From: Penicillium oxalicum
Lineage: Eukaryota > Ascomycota > Eurotiomycetes > Eurotiales > Aspergillaceae
Direction of reading: 5' to 3'
Assembly: GCF_001723175.1 (NCBI RefSeq)
Contig: NC_064654.1
Coordinates: 186,001 to 250,000 of the forward strand
DNA length: 64,000 bases
A program made the position numbers and the translations under genes. Below, one piece after another: positions 1 through 11,993 of the stretch. The notes beneath the pieces were generated by a model. It ran no database searches. It was not told the DNA's origin and was given only the letters and a program-made list of their open reading frames with translations. Numbering within the stretch: the stretch's first letter is position 1; every line of letters begins with the position of its first letter.

Positions 1-842
1 ATCCTGATTCAGGGATGCGTTCCTCTGTGTGATTTTATTTTATTTTCTTTTGTTCCCCTTTGCATCTCCTTTGTTTTGCATGAAGCGATGAGACATGAGC
101 ATCAGACTCATGGAGAGTCTGGCCCCTTTGATGAGATCTCTGTTGTTCCCCCCTTCAAGGTTCCCCTTATCCGGAGTGCCTTTTCTTTTCCATTCAATTG
201 TGATCAATACAGCATTTACTCGGCGTGGTGGAAACATTCTTTGCTTCGACTTGACTCTTGCACTGGTTCCGTTTGCCTTTGCGTGTTCTCCACGTTCTGT
301 CTGAGCCTTGAATCCCTGGTTTGGGGCTGTTTTGTACATATGCATTTATGAACCATTGAGGCTTTGCTGGACTGCAGTTTCTCTGCCGAAGAAGATATTC
401 AAATTTAATGAAGATGATCAACACTGTGACTTGATCCCTTGCATGGACAATGGTCCTCATGCAATAAATGGACACTCGCATCAACAATTTGTCCGCTCTG
501 GACACGTTCTTGGCTCCTGCCCCCTTAGCTTCCACCGGGCATCTGAGCACAGACCGCGCCAGCTTCAGTCGACGTACTTGGTGGTGGGCATGCCTTCCGC
601 CCGAATTTACCAGAGTGCCCCAATGCCTGATCGAGATTCAAGCTCAAGGCTCTTTCACCACGATTGGTCTACTTCCAGTCTTCTTTTCCCCCAAGCGCGT
701 CTAGCAGAGCTGACACGATACTCAACAATGTCTTCCATCTAAAGGGCGTTGATCATCTCAATTCAGCTTCTGGTGTATTAGTCTCCAAGGCAAACAAAAT
801 GACACAAGCAAAAAGGGTCCCGATCCCGTCCCTTGCCGACAT
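1..842. other. intergenic, no gene seen
   Basis: This stretch lies downstream of the dioxygenase gene on the minus strand. Several short open frames exist on both strands, the longest about 144 codons at 308-742 (+), but none shows a recognisable domain or a plausible exon structure. The 3' untranslated region of the dioxygenase transcript probably occupies its right end. Confidence 0.5.
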
Positions 843-1920
843 TTACACTACAATCTGCTGCTTGGGCCATTGACCCAGCGTGAATTGTGAGTTGCACATG
901 TTGGTCAACTCCCAGCTTTCGGCGCCCAGCTCCGCCGGAGCCGCCTCATCTTCGGCATCACCCGCGGCCCCCGCCACGAACAGGGCCGCCATGAAGTGAT
1001 CATCCGTCGCATGCGCATCACGGAATCGTGGATGTTTCATCAACCGTGTCATTGCCCGACGTAGCTGCGCCCCCGAGGTCTTGGTGATCACGTCCTCCAC
1101 CGCCTGACGGAATTCCATCGCCCAATCCTCGGGAGGTGTCTCCATGGCGAAGTTATCCCGGAAACGCACCATGGGCGCCCATTTGTTACGATAGAGGTTG
1201 TGCACAGCCCCACCCGTGCCGATGATCAGGTAGTTCTCCCGACGGAGCGGGCGCAGTGTCGAGCCCATTTTAAGATGGAAGTGTGGATCGTAACGTGCGT
1301 TGGCGGAGACGAGGACGGTGGGGGGACAGCCTCCCGGGAACATGCGGATGAGAATGAGGTAGACATCGTGAATCCAGTCGAACTTGTCGTTGCCGCCGAC
1401 GTTGAAGCCTTCTTTGGCGAGCATCTGGATGCAGCGTTCGGTGGTCTCCAGATCTGGGTTGAGCTTGTAGTTGACGTATTTGTCGGGATTGACGTAGGCG
1501 ACGGGACTCTTGCCGGGGTTGGGGTTTGTTGAGACTTCGATCCTGTCGCCGAGACAGTCCCAGTGTGCACCCTAGTTTTCGCCAGAGTAGAACTGATGGT
1601 CAGAGAGTGGAAACATAAGATGAGAAAAAACAAACAGGGGAGGGCATGGAGTCTCTATCAGCCGCCGCCTGGAATTGGAGCTGGAGCATGCTTGACCGCA
1701 AGATGGATTTGTATTGCAAAAAAAAAAAAGATCGAGTCTGGCACCGTCGACATACCATGATGATAACCCCCTTGATGTTTCGGGCCAGTGCCTCGTCACC
1801 ACATTTTTTCCAGTAATCGGCACTCGTGGACTCTTCTCCCAGCATCATGGTCGAGCCATGGGAGAAGAAGTGTACTGGCGTGAGGCCTATGCTTCGGTTA
1901 GTCGGATGGGCTTGTAACAT
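843..1920 (-). CDS. LigB/DODA-type extradiol ring-cleavage dioxygenase
   Basis: Two exons join cleanly: 1920-1756 and 1571-843, with a 184-bp intron (GTATGT donor, CTAG acceptor) that contains a 12-nt A run at 1718-1729. The protein is about 297 residues. The N-terminus reads PVHFFSHGSTMMLGEE, with the His of SHG expected to be a metal ligand. The exon junction creates IIMGAHWD, the second conserved His region. Further on come ANARYDPHFHLKMG and YLIIGTGGAVHNLYRN, all typical of the class III extradiol dioxygenase superfamily that opens catechol-type rings (4,5-DOPA dioxygenase-like, non-haem metal). The start at 1920 is the first ATG in frame; the frame runs upstream to a stop without another ATG. 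Its substrate cannot be read from the sequence. No secretion signal is seen, so it is probably cytosolic. Confidence 0.88.
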
Positions 1921-4801
1921 TGAAGATGTAATTGAAACGTCGCTGTTGGATGACAGTGGAATTTGCACGGTCTCCAGGACCGTGAGATTGATGATGATAT
2001 GTGATTCATGTCATTGGTGGTATCAATCTCCACCATCTCTTGTGTGAATTGAAGTCGGATGTTGCGGCATGTAACCAACGACTCGAAGTAAACCAAGGAA
2101 CTTACTCATTCTGTCAGATTGAGATGTATGTCAGACCGCAAATGGGCAAACTTGAGTCAAAGACGAGTGAGTTTAATCAGATCAACTCGCCGTGCAATCT
2201 CGTCGGTCTAATCCTTGATCTCATGTTCAATATATGATCTTTTCGCTTTAGGAATGTCGGGGTGAGCCCGCACCTCCGGGACGGCGGACATCGGGTAGGC
2301 TCCCCCACATACCGACCAAACAGTGAGTTTGGCGGACGGGAGTCACTGTCGAGTGCTACTGATGATAGGCGTTAGGCATGTGAGCAAGCATTTCCACGGA
2401 TCGTCTGATGGCAGTCATTGGTAGCCTGAGGGCGCGGAAACGTTATTTTCTTAGTGATATAGGCCAGCGCATCCTTCAAGGCCCGTCAAGTGGATGCGCA
2501 GTGAAGTCCATACAAACCTAGCTTTGGACACTGGATCAAGGCGGATCTTCCAGGGTTGACTTTGGACCTTGACATGGGCAGATATTGCCTTGTGGATGGA
2601 GACAAGTGGTGTAGTCCTGACTCGCAATGAATCCCAATGCACACATCAGTTTTGATACCCTCTGATACTGTCTCCTCTCTCCACGCCGTCAGGGTCACCT
2701 GACTAGTTGGATCCGGGGATTGTCCGGGCAGTGGGTGAAAGGTGGGGGAAACGCGGAGAAAGGATGGAAAAGGAAGAGACCTCGTGATCCGGAGTGGGGG
2801 CTGCGGTCAATGGCGAATCAAATGCGACTGGACTTGTGAGACAGTCCCAAGTCAGAACTTCCCTTGCCAGTTGGCAGTCTACTGCGGCATTAGCAATGTC
2901 GATAGTGAACAGTCAAAAGTTAGTACATAACAACTGTACAATGCATTATAAAGAGTGCATGCTTTTCAAAAGATAGAAATCAGTGTCCTCAATACTACAA
3001 ACGTCCCGGCTTCGGGTAGCTCTCGATCTCGGTCACGCAGGCCTACAACCTTAAATACGAAACATTGGATCGGTTCCTGTAAAAAGTTTCCTTACAGGTA
3101 GGCTGCTAGCGCTAGCATCCGACATGTATTCATGAAGTGGGATGTCATAAGCCTCATCATCCTCTTCTCATCGTCTTGTCCCTCAAAGACCGCACATTAG
3201 CCGAGTCACGAAACTCCAAAAGTGGATCTCTGAACACTCTGCGAGTCCAGATATGGACTGAGTCAGGATGCATGTACCCGGAGGGATCCGAGCGACTCGG
3301 GGACAAGCTGACTGAGCCCGTAACGGGTCTAGGCCAAGGACAGTCTTTCCTCAACATGTCAAATCGATGGCTGCGCCCGCTGATCTACATAGTACACGGA
3401 AATCGAATGAAGCACTGGGTGATGATCATCCCGGGAAAACAGAAGCAAATCCTCCGGGGCAGTCACGAATGCAAGTCCTAGCCATCAGGTCCTCGTCACC
3501 GAAGAATTCATCAAGTTTGACCAGACCCCGTGCTGATCGTGGATGTCAAAGGCCGTGATTGCAGGTGTCTGGATCTGGGGTCATGTCCAGTGGACCCATC
3601 TTGAACCAAACCTCGAAATTGAACAAGGCCGGTACGATAGACTGCAAGCTCAGCGTTGCCTTTATTTGTGATCGGGCAACACCTGCCTTCTCTGACAGCA
3701 TGTACCCAACACTGTACCTTTTCTCATAAGCTCCATCCCCCGTGGAGACGGTGGCTTGTTATATCTAGTATGGTACAGCCAGGGATGTGCGGTGGCCCGA
3801 TAGGCGACCTGTCGTACGCTACGGTCGGCAGACTCGGTACTTTAGACTTGCCGATTCGGTCTCGTCAGGTCTGACTCATGCCGATGGTCGAATACCAGGA
3901 TCGGAAGGGAGTCGTGTACTGAGGACATTGCGCTCAGTACTGTAGTACTACGGCACAACTTCTTCAATCGCCCTCTGGTGAATCCGAATTTCCTCCCATG
4001 TTCAGGTCCGCACCCCTGCAAAAATCAATGCAGTTTTCCACGGTCTGATCCGGGTCCTACCTCTCTGCGGTATGGACCTTATCCACGATGAAATGAGTCG
4101 CTCAGCTGGATTGGATTTTCTTCAACACGTATTCAAGATCGAACGCCGAAACGATACGAGCGACCACACATGGAATCAATGTACGTCTACCGTCGGAAAC
4201 CATGGCGGCATCGCCTAACTGGACGTTCGAACTCCGAGCTTTCAGACCAATCCGAGCACAAGTTTCACCTATGGTGGGGGGCAACCACTGAACTACTCCG
4301 GAGTCTGGCCGACGCCCAAAAGGGACGGATCGAGTCTCCTTTTACTCCAAGCTCCACGTTCATAGTCCCCGAGAACGTGGAAGCATCTCGTGGGGTTGCC
4401 CATGTTGGACCGTGAGACTACCGTGAGATTACCGTAGAAACGTATGTAGCTGCATCCCGTGTCTCGTGTCTGTCCAGTTTTCCGGACTGTGGTCTCCCTT
4501 CCGTTCCGCATTTCTGCTCTACCCCGGATTTTTGGAGCCTTCCTTCTCCTCTCCCCCCTCATCTGACTCCCCTGCTCGTCGCCATCGCCATCGCCGTCCA
4601 CCCTCACTCCCGTGTCCATACTCCAAACTCGCACCTCGCAACGGCGATCCCTCTCTTCCGCAAGCCTGCCGACTCCGTTTGCCTGTAACTGTCTATAGCG
4701 ACTTGCGAGGCGCCTCGGACACGCCTGGTGGCAATTTTCTTTTTCCCCTTCCCTCTCTCTCAATCAAAGACTCGCAAACCGACAAATGCTCCTCGATAAC
4801 C
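1921..4801. other. divergent intergenic region
   Basis: About 2.9 kb separate two divergently transcribed genes, the dioxygenase (-) and the zinc-finger regulator (+). No open frame here resembles a known protein. The last 330 bases (about 4466-4801) are strongly C/T-rich on the plus strand, which fits a fungal promoter or 5' leader. They are also open in frame with the regulator, so a 112-residue N-terminal extension from an ATG at 4466 is formally possible but looks like leader sequence. Confidence 0.6.
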
Positions 4802-7800
4802 ATGTCCGATCGCTCACCTTCAACTTTGGACCCTTCCACCTCAGTCCACTCTCCCGGAAAATCCAAAGATGGAGGCTACTTCCAGTGTGGGTTCTGTAAG
4901 CGACATTACAATAGAGCCGACCACCTCATTCGCCATGTTCGATCGCACACGAGAGAGAAACCTTATGTCTGTGATGTCTGTGACAAGGGCTTCGCGCGAC
5001 CGTCAGTCCTCCGTCCTCTCCTCTGTCGTCGAGGCTTGTTCTCGAGCCCTCGAACCACTTTCGCTCCTCTGTCAAAATGCTCACTTGCCATCCCCTCGAA
5101 ATTAGTGATCTATTAAAGCGACACGCCACGGGTCATGCCCATGACCGCGACCGAAAGCGCAAAAGAAGCTCATCCGTATCCAAGCAGAGTCGTGTTTCTC
5201 AGGCATGCAAGGCATGCGCTTCCTCAAAATTGAAATGCGACGAAGACAAGCCCTGTCGAAGATGCCGAGAGCGGCAATTGCATTGCGACTGGCAGGAGAT
5301 CAATCCAGGTGTCTCGCCCGAACCTCTCCCGCAAAGCGCAGTGGCCATCACGAGCACAGTCGGCGCGATAAATGCAACGCCCGGCGTTCACCACCCAGTG
5401 CCTGCCCCTCACTCCATGGACATGACTGCACCAGTGCCGTTTTCCCCTATGCCGACTCCCATGGATGAGAACCCTCCGCGCCGAAGGGGTAGCACGGTAC
5501 ATATGACCCCTCACGGTTCCATCTCAGAACCGCCCGTCTTTTCGCCCCAAATGCACCGAGCGAATGAGCAAATCCCGATTGAATATGGAGGTAAGATCTG
5601 TCGGCCTCGGTTTTCCATCAGCTCGACTGCTCCCCATCAGAAAGAAAACTCGGCTGACTTTGATTCGATCCCTTTCTCCTTCTCGCTAGTATCTCCAACT
5701 GATCAGGAGAGCGGCATCTTCAGCGTCGACGGCACTTTTTTCCCTAATTTTATTCCCGACTCTCTCATTACCTCCCTCAGTCGATACAACGACCCATTTG
5801 ATCCTTCCAACTTCATGCCCGATTTTACACATTATGGGGCCATGGAAATTCCTGCCTTGGATTTTAATCTGACGGATGGAGATTTCGGGTTGATCGACAT
5901 GTACAATTCACGCAGCTTTCTCCCCGGAGTCCCCGAGCCAGACACACAAGAGCGATTTGATGCTGATAGTGGAATCGGTATTGGCGCGGAAGCTTATCAT
6001 CGGTCATCACTGTCACAATGGAAACCGGCGCATGACGACCACGCGTTCAATGATCACGAAAATCTTTCAGTACCACAGAATATTGACAGCCCGGAAGCAA
6101 ATGCCACCTTCAACCGACAAGTTCTATGTGATCGACTGTCCACATCCAGTCGCGATTTGATATTCGGCCTGGTTTTGGAGACGAGCCGAGAAGCCAATCT
6201 CAGTCGCATCATGAAATCGTTCCCCAGCACCGAGCTGCTCGATGGCCTTATCCAGCAATACTTTGAGTATCAGACCCACAGCGTGGCCTCTTTCATTCAC
6301 ACCCCGACATTTCATCCCAATAGCGAACACGCGAGTATTTTGGCTGCAGTGGCGGCGGCGGCGGCCGTTCGCTCGCCAGTCCCCACTCTGCGTAAACTTG
6401 GATATGCGTTGATGGAAATCGTTCGGTTTTACTTGTCTGTCAAAGTATGTGTTTCAATTCGATTCTTCTCCGTCAGGGTTCCCCCCGACCAATCTGGGAA
6501 ACCTGATCTAACCACGTGCTTGTTCAGTTCGAGAACGATAACAGCACTACTCGTGACCTTCGAGCCTCACAGATCTACGCATTGAATCTGGATATTGGGA
6601 TGTGGAGCGGGAATCGGCGCAAGACCGAGATTGCCGAGAGCTTTCTGCAACCACTTGTGACCATGTTACGGCGTGCGCTCCGATTCCGTCGTTCCCTCTA
6701 CCCAAACATCTTTCCTTGCGAGGAAGACACGGGTGCGGAACTGGAGCGGAAGTGGCGGACTTGGATCGAGCAGGAATCTTTCAAGCGGTAAGCCAAGATT
6801 GACTGAGATTTGACGAGTGATTCTCAATTTGCTTACCATGTTGTGAAAGGCTCGTTCATCATCTTTTCCTCCATGACGCTCAAAGTTCGCTCACTCTCAA
6901 CATTAACCCATTGATCTCCTTTGCCGATTTAGAATTACCCCTGCCGGCAGTTCGAGCCCTCTGGGAGGCCAAAACGGCCACCGAATGGAGGGACCTCTTC
7001 CGCGCCATGACGCCTGAGCGCATTCCCTCGCTCGCCGATCTTCTCCGAGACATGTCTCGGTTGACGCAATTTCAAGATCGCATCGACGCCCCTCTCTCCG
7101 CATTGGCTCTGCTTCATGGACTCTCTGCCCTGATCAATGAATATCATCGCGTGAAGTTCATAGCCACGAATAATTCCAAGCACTGGCATGCTCTCGTGAC
7201 CAATTCCCGCCAGCAAGAGCTTGATCAGGCGCTGCAGCATTTCCGCATGGTGTGTTCCGAGTTGAAGATACAAAGTCGACCCGCAATTTCCCTGATCTGT
7301 GAGGTGGTGTCGATGCTTCTTCATATGTCACTCGAAGAACTGCAGCTCTTCGCGGGCAAGGAAGATAAGCACGAAGCCCGCCGTGTCTACCATTCTGCGC
7401 TGGAGTGGATCGCCAGTCCTGATTCCCGTCGAGCTGTCTGGCACGCGGGTCAGACTCTGCGAGCTGCGCGGCACATGGCACCTGGGCTTTTAACCGGATT
7501 TATGGCCACGAGCGTATACTACGCCGGACTAGCCCTGTGGTCTTACGCAGTAGTCTCGCGAGCCAACAACGCTCGGCTGACGGGGAGCCCTGAATCCTCC
7601 GTTGCTGGCCAGGTCGGTCCCACCGTGCTTCTAGACGCAGAAGAAACGAGTGACGTGACCAAATTCATTACACTCGGGTGTGGAATCCCGGCGATCGAAG
7701 GACCGGGTGGACCGATTGCGTTGACCGATATCGCCGGTACGATGCAGATGGTTCAACGAGTACTACGACCAGATCCGTCCGAGCGAACACTGCCTCTTGT

Positions 7801-7861
7801 GCAGAGTCTTGCCCAACTGATTGGTGATCTGGGGCATTGTGTCTCCGCTGGTGGATCGTGA
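4802..7861 (+). CDS. transcription factor with two C2H2 fingers plus Zn2Cys6 cluster
   Basis: Four exons: 4802-5001, 5106-6444, 6528-6787 and 6850-7861, giving 936 residues. Two classical C2H2 fingers (C-x2-C-x12-H-x3-H) lie near residues 28-75, starting FQCGFCKRHYNRADHL and YVCDVCDKGFARP. The 104-bp first intron interrupts the second finger, and splicing restores RP-DLLKRH. A basic stretch (DRDRKRKRSS) follows, then a Zn2Cys6 cluster C-x2-C-x6-C-x5-C-x2-C-x6-C around residues 105-135. The C-terminal half (EIVRFYLSVKFENDNSTTR, then a long helical region) matches the fungal-specific transcription factor domain. Combined C2H2/Zn2Cys6 regulators are an established fungal class, and this one should be a nuclear DNA-binding protein. 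Its targets are unknown, and the adjacent divergent dioxygenase is only a positional candidate. Confidence 0.92.
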
Positions 7862-8442
7862 GGGGATTTAGGAGGGAGATATCCTCTTCCGGCTCTCTTT
7901 CCGTTTCCCTCACTTTTTCGGCGCCTCTTGAAGTCCCACAGGATTGCATACGGGAAGAAAAAGATGTTTGACGCGACTGTTCGAATATGCGGGAATTTTC
8001 GATGTGCGGTTTCGAATCTGGGGTTTCCTTTGTTTTTTTTTTTGGCCCCTTTCTCTGACTTATGATACCCATGCGATGAACGATGAATGAAGATTTTATT
8101 CCTTTCTTTTTGCATACTTCTCTTCTCCACCACTTTCCAAGTGTTAAAGATAGGAGGAGGATGATTTGCCTGAATTAACACTTTAAGTGTTGATCGGACG
8201 TGGAACGGATATCTTTTAGATGATATCTACAAGGTAGGTAGGTACCCACAGAGGTAAATTCCAGGTGTACAGTACAAACACGTTTCCAGTGCATTCTCAT
8301 CCAGTATCCCTGATAATAGAGGAAACTGTTCTGTTCAAAAGTAGAATATGACCAGGAAATTTGTGCCGAGATCAGAGCAGGCTCAATACCAACATTAAAC
8401 GATCTTGTATCGGGCCAAGATCACGACTTATATGCGTCGGAT
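7862..8442. other. convergent 3' region, no gene
   Basis: This is the shared downstream region of two convergent regulator genes. It contains an 11-nt T run at 8033-8043 and a short GGTAGGTAGGTACC tract near 8234. No coding signal was found. Confidence 0.6.
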
Positions 8443-9618
8443 TCAAATATATCGAAGAATCAACTTCTCCCCACGTTTGCTGCGCCACGAGTTTGTCGCC
8501 TCCATAATCTCCGGACATCCCCGCACAATCCACTGCCACTTCTTCAGAAAGGCCTCCGTGAGCTCCCAATTTCGGATATCCCACGGATCGCCCCAGACTA
8601 TCAAGCCCGGCGTGGACAAGGACTCGCTATCCCAAAAGCCCATGATATCATGACAGAGTGCGTGATCATCCCAGTCATCACCCGCTTGAATGAGATTATC
8701 CCGCATTTTGGGCAGTGGGAAAAAGTCCAACCAAGGGTGGTGAGGGGTGGATCTTTGTAAATGGGTCGGTCGAAGAGATACGGGGAGATTGCTGTACTCG
8801 GTGTCGACAGTATCGGTGGAGTCAAATGAAAACGTAGGTGTGTATTCTTTCTGATTCAGCAGAGCCGGAGAAAGGCTAAATGGAGATATAGCGTCTTCGT
8901 CATGCAGAGAATCTAAATCCCAGCCGATAATCCGGATGTTTCGTCCAAATGCACGAAAGACATTCATTTTGGTGAGAGTGAGCAAATGATCCGATGTTGG
9001 TGAGCCAAGCATGTAGCTTCGGACAGCAGCTTCGGCGAATTGATGGATGAGGGACCTCGTGAGACTGGTAGGAGGGCAGCCAGGCCGCTGTGTTCTTGTT
9101 GAGGCCAGCTCAACCGGAGTGGGGGAGGTCTGTGGTGATGAATTACTCGTTGCGCGGGGTACATGTACGAGAGTAGTGGGTGAGAATGAAGAAGCAGAAG
9201 GCGACCGAGAGGACGAGGTTTGGGATGAATGTGAAGACGAGGTCGTAGAGACAGCAATTTTGGGGGGATTGTCTTTGGTATCGCGCAGGTGCATGCGCTG
9301 TCGCATACCTGATTAGAGGTGAGTTGTTAGTTTTCGGTCTCTTTTGCTCACTTGACTCCTGGCCCAGAACTGAGCCCAAGCAGGGCTTGCAGCAGAACAA
9401 GTCTAAAACTCACGGCGAGCCCGCTGATTGATTCGATTTTGTATTCGTCGTCGCTCTGCGCGATCTGTGAGGCCCACCCACTGCTCTCGAGACATTTCGT
9501 AAGCCTCTGGTGCGGAAATGGTCGCTTGGGCAGTTATCTCCGTCATCTGTGGCATCGATAACGTTTCTGAGACCTCGGTGGAGATACCGCCGGGCGTTCC
9601 TGTACCGATCTGGGCCAT
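8443..9618 (-). CDS. bZIP-type transcription factor with DUF3425 domain
   Basis: Two exons, 9618-9414 and 9308-8443, flank a 105-bp intron (GTGAGT donor, TCAG acceptor). The product is about 356 residues. Exon 1 ends in the basic region RAERRRIQNRINQRARR, and splicing adds RMRQRMHLRD, so the intron lies inside the DNA-binding segment. A Ser/Thr/Pro-rich linker follows. The C-terminal half contains HHPWLDFFPLPKMRDNLI and WGDPWDIRNWELTEAFLKKW, hallmarks of the fungal DUF3425 family that usually follows a bZIP basic region. I see no heptad of leucines after the basic region, so dimerisation may rely on the DUF3425 part or the zipper may be degenerate. The start at 9618 (MAQIGTG) was chosen over an upstream ATG at 9837 in the same open frame because the upstream residues look non-coding. 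Confidence 0.86.
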
Positions 9619-10194
9619 CTGCGTCAAGAAGTGATGGCGACAAGGTCGAAAACAAGTCGGGGGCGGGGGGAACTTCTGACGAGAGACGAAGCGGCGGGTT
9701 TGACTGACGTGAGTGGGTCCAAGTGGATTGCGACCGGAGTTAAGATCCACCTTCCGAGCCTTGGCGGCACAACTTGTCAAGGAACATATCAGGGGCCTAT
9801 ATAAGCATACTGATAAATGCTGGAGTTCTCTGATCAAAAAATCACCGAATCTAGGAGGCTTCGGGTTGCAAAATCAATCATAAAATTCCAGGTCTGTGTG
9901 TTGGCCAAGGGAAACTCTCGAAATTGTATCAATGTACTTCTTGCTCTCGCCGCCAAGAAAACGGTTCATAGCATCCAGTCGTTTATGATCAATTAATACA
10001 TTTCAGGCTTTTGACAGGCCCGGAAAGGGAGGTATCACACTTGATACCTTCTGCCACACTGATTCGAAAAAAATGAACTCATGCGAATTGCGCATAAGCA
10101 AAGTCGGCTGGGGCCTGACATGGTTGCCGATCACCAAAAGCGTACAGCCCAAGCATCATTCCTGATACGTAGATGGTTCCACGTCAGCAGGGCC
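9619..10194. other. intergenic: bZIP promoter and GH43 3' region
   Basis: About 0.6 kb lie between two genes read on the minus strand. The region holds the bZIP gene's promoter and the downstream end of the GH43 gene. No further gene was recognised. Confidence 0.5.
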
Positions 10195-10208
10195 TCAATT
10201 GGCAACCA

Positions 10209-11993
10209 TCATCTCAAACAAGAGCAGGAGCGGGAAAGAAAGACCAACACACCTGTAAATGGTGCTCCTACCGGCGGCGCCCTGGTGGCAGCGTTGTTGG
10301 ATACAGCCCCAACCCAGATGATTTCCGCATTGGCAGCATCCCGATATCCAAAGCGGTACTCTTTACCACATTCAATCAAAAGAATTATGTCATTGGCTGA
10401 ATCTAGTACCATCTCAATCGATTCGCCCTCTGATGGCTGAAATCGAATAATTCGATGCGGACCTCGTTTTCGAATGCCGATGGTACTGTGCGTGAAGTAA
10501 TTCCACCACAAAACAGTTCCGGCTTCGGTGTGCTCAGAGCTCGGGTGAAATGAGACCCTCGTCTCCCAGGTACAAACCTGATGTGTTTGCTTTCGGAGAA
10601 ACATGGTGGGGCTGGCTGGTACGCATAAGGTGTAGGGTCCCCCATGCAATCGAAGGTGGTGTAGACGCTCACTCAGGGAATAATCAACAGACAATGGTGT
10701 ATCTGTTGGGAGCCTGCGGTTAGTGTGCACTTGAATTGAACAACTTCTCATGGAACTCAATACATACTCTTTCTATACCACCCAATACTCAATGTCTGAC
10801 TCGTGAAATCATCTCTCCACACGACCGGACTCTCATGTGCGTATAGTCCCGGTCCCTCGGATTGCAGGGTAATCTTGTTCCCTCGATTGACAATGGGCCA
10901 ATCATTCTCCCATTCAACCGGGACCAGAAACGTCTCTCTCCCTTTTTGAAGATGTGTCAATACCACTCGTATCAAGTTTGCACGTTTCAAAAAGATGTAG
11001 GAAATGAAAGCTTACCAAAAACGGAATCCTCCCATCCATTCTCCTTTCGTACTGGCCGAACAGCCAGCAGCACCGCCCACCAGTTCCCACTTACATCTTC
11101 AACGAGATCTAAATGACCGGTGTTCTGAACTTCATCGTCTGTCCCATTGCGCCAGAGAGGATTCTTCGGCCCCAGCGTCCACGGTCCGAAAGGTCCAGCC
11201 TCACTTCGACTAACCCACTCGCAATGGCCCCCCTCGGTCCCGCCTTCAGCTGTAAAGAGATAATAATACCGACCGCGTTTGAAGATGTGTGACCCTTCAG
11301 CAACACCAGAAGTGGACTCGCGGATCAATCTGGGCGCCGATGTTGAGCGACCTGTCGCGAGGTCAACCGTGCTGATGTGGATGGCAAAGTCTTTGAGTTT
11401 GACCCCCGGAGTAGGCAGAAGCTTTCGATATGTGGACGATAGATAGACTGTTCCATCATCGTCCCAGAAAAGCTGAGGTGATGAGAAATTTAGTTCGCCT
11501 GTTTCACCGAAAAAGAGCCCCAAGGCGGGCTGCAATGCCGCGAGGCCCCATCTACTTTGGCTCGCCCACCCTCGGAGGAGGGAGAACATACATCCTGATC
11601 GAACCCGACTTGATCAAAATATACCGGATCAGACCAAGAGCCATCATCCCAGATATCCTTCGTCTTGACATAGAATCCCCGTGGCCATACTCGATCATCT
11701 TCCTGCGGGCGATACCGCTGAAAGCTAGCCGCCAGGATATAAAACTCCCCGTCATGGTAGCGAATTGTCGTGGCCCAGACACCGCCGCCCGGCTCCGGTG
11801 TGTGAATTTGAAGTTGACTCAGCCTCGTCAATGCATGACCGACGAGCTTCCACTGAATCAAGTCACGGCTGTGATATATTGGCGCACCCGGAAAGTATTC
11901 AAAGCTCGAAGTGACCAAGAAATAGTCCTCATTGACTCGGACAATTGAAGGATCCGGGTTGAAGCCCGGAATGACAGGGTTGGTGTATGTCAT
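10209..11993 (-). CDS. GH43 family beta-xylosidase / alpha-arabinofuranosidase
   Basis: Four exons: 11993-11592, 11472-11016, 10941-10768 and 10702-10209, all with GT-AG borders, giving about 508 residues. The protein opens with TNPVIPGFNPDPSIVR, where Asp14 is the expected general base of the five-bladed propeller. LFWDDDGTVYLSS follows, and GVAEGSHIFKRG has Glu near residue 193 as the expected general acid. The C-terminal region (DYSLSERLHHLRLHGGPYTL onward) is the beta-sandwich found in two-domain GH43 xylosidases. No signal peptide is present, so it is probably an intracellular enzyme acting on short xylo- or arabino-oligosaccharides imported by transporters. The 3' end is uncertain: a small intron after the APFTG motif (GTGTGT donor at about 10250) would move the stop to 10195. 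Confidence 0.9.

Noticed and set aside
4466..4801. 112-residue N-terminal extension of the C2H2/Zn2Cys6 regulator
   Set aside because: The sequence is C/T-rich and gives Ser/Pro/Leu-rich residues typical of a translated leader; the ATG at 4802 directly precedes a normal Ser-rich start.
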